The position numbers were made by a program, and so were the translations under genes. The notes beneath the pieces are model-generated. The model was not told where the DNA came from and made no database searches. It worked only from the letters and a program-made list of their open reading frames with translations. This document shows positions 7,013 to 16,400 of a stretch of DNA of 37,019 nt, in pieces; position 1 is the stretch's first letter, and each line of letters opens with the position of its first letter. This stretch comes from Bacteroidales bacterium (GTDB lineage: Bacteria; Bacteroidota; Bacteroidia; Bacteroidales; UBA932): the NCBI GenBank assembly GCA_024398295.1, contig JAKSJL010000014.1, positions 1-37,019 on the forward strand, in the 5' to 3' direction.

Positions 7013-9811
7013 TTAAAATCTTACTTCTTTACATGAACCATCATACTCAATGGTCACGACTGCGGCTGGCGACGAGCCTGACACCAGATGGACCCTGATC
7101 TCGCGCTCAGCGAACATGCCTTCAAACTCTCCGCTTCTCGCACCTACGGTGAAGGTCTTCTGCGAGTCGTTCCAGAGCATTGGCACCGAGCTGCACTCTC
7201 CCCTCTCGTAGCCGTAGCTTACGCCATCGTCCTCATACAGAGCGAACTGCGCATCAGCGCCAGCATAGACATAGACGTCCAGCGAGCCATCCTGAGGCTG
7301 CGATGTATACTCGATGGCAGGGCCATGAGGGATGATGCTGCCGCCCTTCGCGAAGACTGGACAATACTCAAATGGAGCTGGCACGTCATACCACGCACCT
7401 GCAGAAGCATACACAGCGCCGCTGTGCACCTCATACCATGTGCCCTCAGGGAGGTAGACCTTGCGGCTGCGCACGCCATATTCATATACAGGAGCTACCA
7501 GAAGGGCCTCTCCCATCATGAACTCATCCGAAATCTCGCGCGCCACAGCATCTTCAGGCCAGTCCATAACCAAGGCGCGCATGATGGTATAATCCTCAAA
7601 CCATGTGCGTGAGGCCAATGTATATATGTATGGCATCAGCTCATAACGAGTGCGGTCGGTAGCGAGCATGGCCTCATAGGCAGGGCTGCCTTCTGGGGCA
7701 ATGTACCAGAACTCCCTGTTTGGCCACTGGCCATGCGAGCGATACAGAGGGCAGTATACGCCCCACTCGTGCCAGCGGGCCTGCAGCTCACGCCATTCCC
7801 TGAGATCGGGGTCATTGTCATCCTTGCCGGCAGCTGCCATGTAGCGGTTCTCGACGCTGAATCCTCCGATGTCCTGGCACCAGTAAGGGATGCCGCTGAG
7901 GGAGAAGTTCAAGCCAGCAGAGATCTGCGTCTTCATGTCCTCCCACCTGGTGCCAATGTCACCGCTCCACGACGAGGTAGAATACCTCTGGAGGCCTGCA
8001 AAGCCGTTTCTGGTGAGGAGGAACACGCGCTGGTCAGGTGCGACGCCGCGCTGTCCATCATAGATAGCCTGCGCGTTCATGAGGGCGTAAGCATTGAAAT
8101 ATTCTGTAGATGTGCCCAATGCGGTCGGGCCGCACATAGCCTTTCTGTAGTCCATGTCGGTGCAGTCGTGGATGTTCGGCTCGCTGGCATCCATCCACCA
8201 CGCATCCACTCCGAGGGTGAAGAGATGCTCATCCATCTGCTTCCAGAAGAGCTTCCTCGCGCCATCCGCGTACGCGTCGTAGAACGACTGCTGGTAGCCC
8301 AGCCAGTCCTCGACGCTGTCGCGAAGCGCTGTCTGGTAGATCCAGCCTCTGTCATTGAGTTCATCAAAATGCTCCGTACCTGGATAGAACTTCGGCCAGA
8401 CAGAGATCATGAAATGAGCATTCATCGCGTGGATGGAATCCACCATGCCCTTAGGGTCAGGATAGCGGGTAAGGTCAAACTCATGGCTGCCCCATTTGTC
8501 ATCCTCCCAGTACTGCCAGTCCTGGACGATGTTGTCGACAGGGATGTGCCTCTCGCGCATCTCCTTGAGTGCCTGAAGTAACTCATCCTGAGTGCGATAG
8601 CGCTCTCTGCACTGCCAGTAGCCCATAGCCCACTTAGGCATGATCTGAGCCTTTCCGGTGATAGTTCTGTATCCGCTTATGGCATCGTCCATGGACTCAC
8701 CTGCCACGAAATAGTAGTCGATCTGCTGCTGCATTTCGCCCCACCACGACATCTTCGTCTGCTCTTCCTCCGGAACCGGACTGAGCACGCGCAGACCACA
8801 ATATGATACCGAGCCATCAGGGATCCACTCTATCCTAAGGTCCGCAGGCTTTCCTGCTGTCATCTCGAGACTGAACTTATGGCTGTTTGGATTCCATGCG
8901 GTTCTCCAGATCTCAGGCACGACCTCCTCTCCATCCACGAAGACTTTCGTGTAGCCGGCGTAGTAGAGAAGGAAGCGATAGACTCCCGACTCTGAAGGTT
9001 CCATGGTGCCCTCATAGAGAACCTTGGAGCCCGAGAAGTCGAAGTCTGGAGCTCCGTTCACCTTCTCACAGTCAGGGGTGATGAGGTACTCCTGGCAGAG
9101 CGCAGGCTCGCGGCGCACAAGTACATCTCCTGAAGCCGGAGTGTAAGTACCTGTGAGTGCGCCCGCTTCCCCATTTTTATCCGTAAGCGTAAACACTTCA
9201 TTCAGAGGAGCATAGTCCCTAGGATCACCCCATCGGCAGAGAGAATAGCTATCCCAGAGGATACCATATCCCTTGCTGGATACCACGAAAGGAACGGAAA
9301 TCTTCGTGTTATACTGATAAAGTTCCTCATTCTTGCCCCTGTAGTTCCATTCATCGGCCTGGTGCTGACCAAGTCCATAGAAGCCCTCATCATCCGAAGT
9401 GGCGAATACCTGACGTACTGTCCAGCCCTTCTGGCCTTCCACTTCAATCCTCTGGAAAGAGCGGCTGTCCTCGGCAGAGATGAGCTCACCATCAGCGGAA
9501 TAGTACGAGATGCGGCCGTCCGACTTGGATATCCTGACTTCCAGCTTATCTGTGCTGAGGCATACACAATCCTCGAGATCATCCACGTGGAAGTCCACAT
9601 CCGCCTTCGGAGGAAGTGCAGAAAGCGATCTCCTAGTAGAGAATTTCTCTCCCAGAGGCACCACGCGCACATGGGCAATGTTATCGGAATACATCTCCAC
9701 ACTGACCCTGGTACCGTCATCAGTCCTTACCGTGACGCCGGTCTGTGGTACGCATGAAGCCATGATGGCTGACAGGACAATGAAACTGGATAGTTTGGAA
9801 AAGAGGCTCAT
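7013..9811 (-). CDS. GH31 alpha-xylosidase-like lipoprotein with PA14 insert
   Basis: The 932-residue product has a lipoprotein signal (lipobox IMASC). The GH31 barrel carries nucleophile Asp541 in WWMDASEPN and acid/base Asp618 in SWSGDIGTRW, plus the RSHGQWPNREFW substrate-site segment. Between the N-terminal beta-sandwich (YGLGQHQADEW near residue 145) and the barrel lies a PA14-like domain, about residues 225-355. This layout matches the PA14-containing GH31 alpha-xylosidases described from Cellvibrio and Bacteroides xyloglucan loci, which remove terminal xylose from xylogluco-oligosaccharides. GH31 also holds alpha-glucosidases and other activities, so the specificity is inferred. It is the first gene of a two-gene minus-strand unit, divergent from the AraC gene. 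Confidence 0.88.
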   Translation of the reverse strand: MSLFSKLSSFIVLSAIMASCVPQTGVTVRTDDGTRVSVEMYSDNIAHVRVVPLGEKFSTRRSLSALPPKADVDFHVDDLEDCVCLSTDKLEVRISKSDGRISYYSADGELISAEDSRSFQRIEVEGQKGWTVRQVFATSDDEGFYGLGQHQADEWNYRGKNEELYQYNTKISVPFVVSSKGYGILWDSYSLCRWGDPRDYAPLNEVFTLTDKNGEAGALTGTYTPASGDVLVRREPALCQEYLITPDCEKVNGAPDFDFSGSKVLYEGTMEPSESGVYRFLLYYAGYTKVFVDGEEVVPEIWRTAWNPNSHKFSLEMTAGKPADLRIEWIPDGSVSYCGLRVLSPVPEEEQTKMSWWGEMQQQIDYYFVAGESMDDAISGYRTITGKAQIMPKWAMGYWQCRERYRTQDELLQALKEMRERHIPVDNIVQDWQYWEDDKWGSHEFDLTRYPDPKGMVDSIHAMNAHFMISVWPKFYPGTEHFDELNDRGWIYQTALRDSVEDWLGYQQSFYDAYADGARKLFWKQMDEHLFTLGVDAWWMDASEPNIHDCTDMDYRKAMCGPTALGTSTEYFNAYALMNAQAIYDGQRGVAPDQRVFLLTRNGFAGLQRYSTSSWSGDIGTRWEDMKTQISAGLNFSLSGIPYWCQDIGGFSVENRYMAAAGKDDNDPDLREWRELQARWHEWGVYCPLYRSHGQWPNREFWYIAPEGSPAYEAMLATDRTRYELMPYIYTLASRTWFEDYTIMRALVMDWPEDAVAREISDEFMMGEALLVAPVYEYGVRSRKVYLPEGTWYEVHSGAVYASAGAWYDVPAPFEYCPVFAKGGSIIPHGPAIEYTSQPQDGSLDVYVYAGADAQFALYEDDGVSYGYERGECSSVPMLWNDSQKTFTVGARSGEFEGMFAEREIRVHLVSGSSPAAVVTIEYDGSCKEVRF

Positions 9812-9855
9812 CTTAGTGTTAAAAAAATTTAAATCTATGATATTTTAACCGGCTA

Positions 9856-9887
9856 CAAATATATATAAATGGTTTCAGTGATAGAAA
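9856..9887 (-). promoter_or_regulatory. Promoter of the GH31-esterase unit
   Basis: On the minus strand TATATTTG (9863-9856) is a perfect TAnnTTTG box. TTTC (9887-9884), one base off TTTG, lies 20 bp upstream of it. The GH31 start is about 45 bp downstream. Confidence 0.55.
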
Positions 9888-9957
9888 TACGATATAACAA
9901 TTACGCAAATCATTGGAAATAACTGACAAAATAGTATCATTTTTCAAAATTACTTCC

Positions 9958-9965
9958 TATATTTG
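9958..9965 (+). promoter_or_regulatory. -7 box of the AraC regulator gene
   Basis: TATATTTG matches TAnnTTTG and lies 21 bp before the ATG at 9987. No convincing -33 element was found. The box overlaps the alternative TTG start at 9963, which argues against that start. The AT-rich 9890-9957 stretch separates this from the divergent GH31 promoter and is a natural site for autoregulation. Confidence 0.45.
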
Positions 9966-9986
9966 ACCCAACCATCAAGAAAGATT

Positions 9987-10862
9987 ATGTCAGAAGTACT
10001 CTATGAAATCTCCCAGCTCTCGGAAAGAGACTGTTTCGACATCGCGGAAAGGTATAAAAGCTCATTTACCTACCCTATTCACAGGCACAAGGAGTTCGAG
10101 CTGAACTTTGTTCAGAACGCGAAGGGAGTAAGGCGCGTGGTAGGTGACAGCGTGGAGGAGATCGGAGACTACGACCTCGTCCTTATCGGTGGAGAAGAGC
10201 TTGAGCATGTATGGGAGCAGGGGAACTGCACCTCGACGAACATCAGGGAGATAACCATCCAGTTCCCGAAGGAGCTCTTCTATGGGAACTTCCTTGACAA
10301 GAACCAGTTTGCATCCATCCTGAAGATGCTCGCAAGCGCAGAACACGGAATCTCCTTCCCCATGGAGTCCATAATGAGGGTGTACAGCCAGCTGGACACC
10401 GTCACCCATGAGACTGACGGTTTCATGCAGGTGCTCGAGATGTTCAAGATCCTGTACGACCTCTCACGAGGAGACTATAAACAGCTGTCTTCCAGCTCTT
10501 TCGCAAATGCTTCAAGAGATCAGGAAAGCCGAAGGATAAAGACCGTGAAGCAGTACATAAACGACCACTACACAGAGGATCTGAGCCTCAACAAGCTGGC
10601 CGCCCTCATAGGTATGGGTCCCTCTTCGTTCAGCCGTTTCTTCAAGCAGCACACAAACAGGACCCTCACTTCATACATCACCGACATAAGGCTCGGAATC
10701 GCCGCCAGGGCGCTGGTGGATTCCACCCAGAACATATCGGAAATCTGCTATAGCTGTGGTTTCAACAACCTCTCGAACTTCAACAGGATCTTCAAGGAGA
10801 AGAAAGGGATGGCGCCTAAGGAATTCAGGGCTTTGTATAGGAAAAACAAAGTCATAGTTTAG
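9987..10862 (+). CDS. AraC-family transcriptional regulator of the PUL
   Basis: The 291-residue protein has an N-terminal cupin-like sensor (FTYPIHRHKEFELNFVQ near residue 20, GGEELEHVW near 65) and a C-terminal pair of helix-turn-helix motifs from about 185 to 285. The first includes LSLNKLAALIGMGPSSFSRFF; the second contains NISEICYSCGFNNLSNFNRIFKE, the AraC signature. It is soluble, unlike the hybrid two-component sensors that control many PULs, so it probably senses a cytoplasmic sugar. It sits between the GH31 pair and the long glucomannan run and is the only regulator in the locus. ATG 9987 was chosen over TTG 9963 because the latter overlaps the -7 box. Confidence 0.9.
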   Translation: MSEVLYEISQLSERDCFDIAERYKSSFTYPIHRHKEFELNFVQNAKGVRRVVGDSVEEIGDYDLVLIGGEELEHVWEQGNCTSTNIREITIQFPKELFYGNFLDKNQFASILKMLASAEHGISFPMESIMRVYSQLDTVTHETDGFMQVLEMFKILYDLSRGDYKQLSSSSFANASRDQESRRIKTVKQYINDHYTEDLSLNKLAALIGMGPSSFSRFFKQHTNRTLTSYITDIRLGIAARALVDSTQNISEICYSCGFNNLSNFNRIFKEKKGMAPKEFRALYRKNKVIV

Positions 10863-10874
10863 GAAGACAAATAG

Positions 10875-10938
10875 TATTTTTGCATCATTTGTCAAATAAG
10901 TAGTAGTTTGAGGTGTAGTTAAGGCGTATCTTTGCATC
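10875..10938 (+). promoter_or_regulatory. Promoter and control region of the main PUL run
   Basis: TATCTTTG (10927-10934) is a perfect TAnnTTTG box whose start site would fall near 10941, about 18 nt before the first gene. A second matching box, TATTTTTG (10875-10882), lies 52 bp upstream; both extend to TATyTTTGCATC. Between them are an 11-bp palindrome ATTTGTCAAAT (10887-10897) and an imperfect 12-bp-spaced direct repeat beginning TAGTT (10904 and 10916). The last two are candidate operator sites for the adjacent AraC protein. Confidence 0.5.
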
Positions 10939-10958
10939 TGTAATTACACCACATAATA

Positions 10959-13415
10959 GTGCGCACTGGAACCCTCAAATTCATCACTCTTTCACTGAGT
11001 GCAATCATCGTCTTCGCTGGCTGCAGAAAGCAGGTGGCGAATGAAACCGTATTCGAAGAGTATTTCGTCGGAACAAACTTCTGGTATGGACCTATCCTTG
11101 CCAGCGAAGGAGAAGGCGGAAACTATACCAGACTCACTTCAGAGCTCGATTCGCTCAAGTCCATTGGCATCACAAACCTCAGAGTCCTCCTCGGCGCAGA
11201 CGGCCCCGACGGAGTGGATGTGAAGATATCCCCTGTCCTGCATCCAGCACCAGGAGTATACGATGAGGACCTTCTCGCCGGCATCGGCACATTCCTCGAC
11301 GAGCTCGAGAAGCGTGACATGAAGGCAGTCCTCTACCTGAACAACGCCTGGGAGTGGTCCGGCGGCTACGGCACCTACCTCGAATGGGCAGGAGAAGGCA
11401 CCACCCCGAACACCAGAAAGGACGGTTACACCGCCTACATGGAGTTTGTCAGCAAGTTCATCACCAGCCAGAAGGCTCAGGAGCTCTATTTCGACCACGT
11501 CCGCTTCATCGTGGACAAGTTCAAGTCTTCCAGCGCCATCTATTCCTGGCAGATCGCAAATGAGCCGAGATGCTTCAGCGACGATCCAGCAGTACAGGAT
11601 GCATTCGTAAGCTTCATCTGGAAGTCCGCGGAGCTCATCAAGTCCATTGACCCAGACCACATGGTTTCTTCTGGAAATGAGGGTGAGCAGGGATGCGAGA
11701 TCTCCATGGACCTCTTCAAGAAGATCGCCGCATGCCCATCCATCGACTACGTCACCATCCACATCTGGCCATTCAACTGGAGCTGGGCATCCAAGGAGTC
11801 CGTCGAGGACGACCTCTTCAGCGCCATCCAGAAGACAGACGAATACATTGACAAGCACCTCCGCGTAGCCGAGAAGTTCGGAAAGAAGGTGGTCATCGAG
11901 GAGTTCGGCTACCCTAGGGACGGCTTCCAGTTCTCAAAGGAAAGCGCCACATCGGCGCGTGATGGCTACTATGGCCACATCTTCGACAGAGTCATCGAGT
12001 CTGCCGCGCAGGGAGGAGCGCTCCTTGGCTGCAACTTCTGGGGATGGGGTGGCATGGCACAGCAGCCTGTAGGCCACATCTACTGGGAGCATGGCGACGA
12101 CTACTGCGGAGACCCTTCCCAGGAAGAGCAGGGACTTAACTCTGTCTATCTGGGAGACAGCACCATTGGCATAATAAAGAAAGCTACATCCGCCCTCTCG
12201 GAGCAGGTCACCGCGAAGGTGCTGCTCGAGCACGACTGGCTCTTCACCGAGAAGGACAGGAACCAGTTAGTGAAGGTAGAGCTCAGCGCACAGAAGGACA
12301 CCAGGGCATCCGTCCACATGGTTTTTGTGAGAGACACCACCCTCATGGGTCAGAGAGACACAGTCCTCATCCTTCACAAGAATGCAGCAGTCAAGGCGAA
12401 AACGCCTCAGGTAGAGGAGTTTATAGCCGACCTCGAGCCTGGATTCTACCAGGTGTGCGTGAGCATGGAAGACGATTGCGTGAAGACGTTCAACATAGGT
12501 GTACGCCCAGAGGAGATAGTATCAGAGCAGACCAAGCAGCCTGATTTCGATGAGTTCTGGGAGAAGAATCTCGCTGAGCTCGCCGCAGTGCCTATGTCAG
12601 CGAAGCTCACACTCATGCCGGAGCGAAGCACAGCGGAGCGCAATGTCTATCGCGTGGAGATGCAGGGCACCGACGGCGTCACCATAGGCGGCATTCTCGC
12701 AGAGCCGGTCAAGGAAGGAAAGTACCCAGCATATGTGGAGTTTATGGGCTATGGAGCAGATGTCTACCCTTATTGGGGCGGCTCCGACCCCGAGACCATC
12801 CAGTTCCTCGTAAGCGTACGCGGCCAGGGCATCTTCAGGGAGCCCGAAGCCAGATGGATAGACCGTGGTCTGAAGTCGAAGGACACATTCTACTATAAGG
12901 GAGCATTCTGCGACGCTGTACGCGCCGTGGATTTTGTGGCTTCGCGCCCAGGCTGCGACCCACAGAGACTTTTCGCGCTCGGCGAGAGCCAGGGAGGAGC
13001 ATTGACTTGGATTGCCGCCTCGCTTGACCATCGCATCAAGGCCATTGCGCCAGCAGTGCCATTCCTCAGCGATTATGAGGACTACGCGAAGATTGTCTGG
13101 TGGCCGATGTGGGAGGTATTCGAGCAGGCCGACAAGGAAGGCATAGACAGAGATGACCTCTTCACTACCCTCTCATACTTCGACGTGAAGAACTTCACCG
13201 ACAGGATCGAATGCCCTGTATACATGGCATTCGGGCTCCAGGACCCTACCTGCCCGCCTCACACAAACTTCGCGGGATATAACATGGTAAAGGGTGAGAA
13301 GCAGTACATGTGCGTCCCTACCTGCGGTCACAGCATGTGGGAGATAGATGCATGGAAAGAAGCTAGAGACAAGTGGTTTAAGACAATAAACCAAACAAAC
13401 ATAAACAACAATTAA
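10959..13415 (+). CDS. GH5_7 beta-mannanase fused to CE7 acetylesterase, lipoprotein
   Basis: This 818-residue protein begins at GTG 10959; the frame has a stop at 10941-10943 and no ATG, and a lipoprotein signal (IIVFAGC) follows at once. Residues about 30-400 form a GH5_7 barrel: NFWYG near 43, acid/base Glu202 in IANEPR, nucleophile Glu315 in VVIEEFGYPRD. A beta-sandwich-like linker spans about 400-515. Residues about 520-815 form a CE7 (AXE1) esterase: DFDEFW at the start, an RGQG motif, nucleophile Ser677 in GESQGG, Asp762 in LQDPTCPP and His791 in CGHSMWE. Both active sites look complete. The enzyme should cut and deacetylate mannan at the cell surface. It is the first gene of the run, 27 bp before susC. 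Confidence 0.9.
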   Translation: MRTGTLKFITLSLSAIIVFAGCRKQVANETVFEEYFVGTNFWYGPILASEGEGGNYTRLTSELDSLKSIGITNLRVLLGADGPDGVDVKISPVLHPAPGVYDEDLLAGIGTFLDELEKRDMKAVLYLNNAWEWSGGYGTYLEWAGEGTTPNTRKDGYTAYMEFVSKFITSQKAQELYFDHVRFIVDKFKSSSAIYSWQIANEPRCFSDDPAVQDAFVSFIWKSAELIKSIDPDHMVSSGNEGEQGCEISMDLFKKIAACPSIDYVTIHIWPFNWSWASKESVEDDLFSAIQKTDEYIDKHLRVAEKFGKKVVIEEFGYPRDGFQFSKESATSARDGYYGHIFDRVIESAAQGGALLGCNFWGWGGMAQQPVGHIYWEHGDDYCGDPSQEEQGLNSVYLGDSTIGIIKKATSALSEQVTAKVLLEHDWLFTEKDRNQLVKVELSAQKDTRASVHMVFVRDTTLMGQRDTVLILHKNAAVKAKTPQVEEFIADLEPGFYQVCVSMEDDCVKTFNIGVRPEEIVSEQTKQPDFDEFWEKNLAELAAVPMSAKLTLMPERSTAERNVYRVEMQGTDGVTIGGILAEPVKEGKYPAYVEFMGYGADVYPYWGGSDPETIQFLVSVRGQGIFREPEARWIDRGLKSKDTFYYKGAFCDAVRAVDFVASRPGCDPQRLFALGESQGGALTWIAASLDHRIKAIAPAVPFLSDYEDYAKIVWWPMWEVFEQADKEGIDRDDLFTTLSYFDVKNFTDRIECPVYMAFGLQDPTCPPHTNFAGYNMVKGEKQYMCVPTCGHSMWEIDAWKEARDKWFKTINQTNINNN

Positions 13416-13442
13416 TTTTATTAACCCAAAGAATCAGTAACA

Positions 13443-16400
13443 ATGAAAAGCAAGTTATTTTCTTGTTTGATGATGCTGTTCTGCAGCCTGTCGCTTCTCG
13501 CGCAGACCACAAAGACCGTAAAGGGTGTGGTCATCGACGAGATCGGACCGGTTATCGGAGCCAGTGTCATCGAGAAAGGCACAACAAATGGTGCCATTAC
13601 CGATTTGGATGGAAATTATTCCATCACCGTAAAGGTAGGGGCGACACTTGAGGTGTCTTCCATCGGCTACACGACCGTTGAGATCGTAGTCGGTGCAGAC
13701 AACGTCTACAATGTCACCCTCAAAGAGGACCGTATGCTTCTCGACGAGTCAGTTGTCGTAGGTTACGGTACCATGAAGAGAAGTGACCTCTCTGGATCAT
13801 CAGTATCCATGAAGGAGTCAGACCTCAAGGGTTCTGTCATCACCTCTCTCGACCAGACCCTCCAGGGCCGTGCTGCCGGTGTGACCGCAGTGCAGACCTC
13901 AGGTGCTCCTGGTTCATCATCTTCTATCCGCGTCCGCGGACAGGCTACAGTCAATGCAAATGCAGAGCCTCTCTACGTGATCGACGGTGTCATCGTACAG
14001 GGCGGCGGTAACTCCGGCGCAGACTTTGGTCTCGGTGACGCACTCGGTAACGGTAGAGTATCTACCATTTCTCCACTCTCTACCATCAACCCTTCCGATA
14101 TCGTGAGCATGGAAATCCTCAAGGATGCCTCTGCGACCGCGATCTACGGTGCACAGGGTGCAAATGGTGTCGTACTCATCACCACCAAGCGTGGTAAGGC
14201 AGGTGACGCCAAGTTCAGCTACGACGGTATGTTCGCAGTGAGCCGCCAGACCAAGCGTCTCGACATGATGAACCTCCGCGAGTTCGCTGAGTACTATAAC
14301 TCAATGGTAGAGATCGGTGAGATCGGAAACCCAAGTGCATTCTACGCCGATCCTTCACTCCTCGGAGTAGGTACCGACTGGCAGGACGAGGTGTTCCGCA
14401 CCGCTCTCCAGCACTCACACCAGGTAAGTGCACAGGGTGGTTCTGAGAAGGTTCAGTACTACATCTCTGGTTCATACATGGACCAGCAGGGTACCATCAT
14501 CGGTTCAAACTTCGACCGTTTCAGCGTACGTACAAACCTTGACGCCCAGCTCAAGTCTTGGCTCAAGCTCGGCCTCAATGTCTCTTTCGCAAACACAAAG
14601 GATGACCTTAAGCTCGCAGATGGTGGTGAGGGTATCATCTTCTACTCACTTACCACTCTTCCTGACATCCCTGTATATGACATCGATGGTAACTGGTCGA
14701 CAGTGATCCGCGAGGGTCAGGGAAGCACAAAGAACCCTGTAGCTATGGCTATGATGAACTCAAACATCCTCAAGCGCCAGAAGCTTACCGGAAACATCTA
14801 CGCTGAGCTCACCCCTATCAAGCATGTCACCTATCGCAGCGAAGTCGGCTTCGACCTTAACAACTCAGACGCTGAGCGTTATCGTCCAAAGATCGACCTC
14901 GGTTCTTACAAGCAGGACCAGAACTCAATGAGCGTACAGAAGAACGCGAACACATTCTGGCAGATCAAGAACTACATCACCTACTCAAACGAGATCGGAA
15001 AGCACAGCTTCACCGGCATGGTAGGTCAGGAGGCATGGGAGAGCAAGTGGAACTACCTCTCAGGCAGCAGCACTGGTCTCTCTTCTGACGACATCCACAA
15101 TGTAGCTCTCGGTGACGAGAAGTCATTCAAGGTAGGATACGGTTTCGGTTCTGCAGCCATGGCTTCATTCTTCACCCGTTGGACATACAACTTCGACAAC
15201 AGATACCTCCTCACCTACACCTATCGTTATGATGGTTCTTCGAACTTCGGTCCAGAGAACAGATGGGCAGGTTTCCACTCACTCGCAGGATCATGGAGAT
15301 TCACCAACGAGAAGTGGTTCGAGGACGTGAAGAACGCACTCGCTATCTCAAACGGTAAGATCCGTCTCGGTTGGGGTCAGACCGGTAACTCAAGCATCGG
15401 TGGTTATGCATGGGGTGCTGCCATCAGCACCATGCCTTCTGCACTCGGTAGCGGTTACCGTCCTGCAAACATCCCTAACACAGCAGTACGCTGGGAGAAG
15501 CAGGAGCAGTTCAACATCGGTATCGATTTCGGTTTCCTTGATGACAAGTACAACTTCATCATTGACCTCTATCAGAAGAAGTCTTCAGACATGCTCATGA
15601 GCATGCAGCTTCCTTCATACATGGGTACACAGGGTAACGGTTCATCAGCACTTGCTGCTCCTAAGGGTAACTACGGTACCATCATGAACCGCGGTCTCGA
15701 GATCACTCTCGACTTCCACCCAGTATCAAAGAAGAACTTCAGCTGGGACAGCAACTTCCAGATCTCATTCAACAAGAACAAGCTCCTCGCACTTGACGGC
15801 ACAAAGAACGCAGCCCTCATCGGTTACGGTCAGTGGAGCGATGTAGTCAGCACCACCCATGTAGGTGAGTCTCTCTACGGATTCTACGGATACGAGATCG
15901 AGGGTGTATACACCAGCCTCGATGACATCATGAACTCTCCTAAGGCTGAGAAGTATCCAAAGGATGGCGTATTCGACAAGAACACCACCGTATGGATCGG
16001 CGACCTTAAGTTCAAGGATGTCAACAAGGATGGTCAGATCGACGAGAAGGACCGTACAAACATCGGTTCACCGCTCCCTGTATTCACCTTCGGTTGGCAG
16101 AACAGCTTCCGCTACAAGAACCTCGACTTCGGTGTGTTCCTCAACGGTTCATATGGAAACAAGGTCCTCAACTACAACCTCCTCGGACAGGGATTCAATG
16201 GTCTTGTTCACATGAACAGCGCTTGGACAAACCAGCACAAGTCAGTAGCAGACCGCGCTCAGCTCGTTCCTATCGACGCAGACAAGGCTTATCCTGTATC
16301 TTACCAGGGCAAGACCATCTACAACTGGTACGACGATCCTACAAACGTCACTGTAGCTAACAAGGGCACCAAGACTCCTCGTCCTACCACATCAGATCCT

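Noticed and set aside
7733..8581. 282-residue plus-strand open frame
   Set aside because: It is antisense to the GH31 barrel, whose catalytic motifs prove the minus-strand frame; composition is that of a shadow frame.
9963..9986. Upstream TTG start for the AraC regulator
   Set aside because: It overlaps the TATATTTG -7 box; ATG 9987 gives a leader after the expected start site.
11139..11858. 239-residue minus-strand open frame
   Set aside because: It is antisense to the GH5_7 domain with intact catalytic motifs and shows no recognisable domain.
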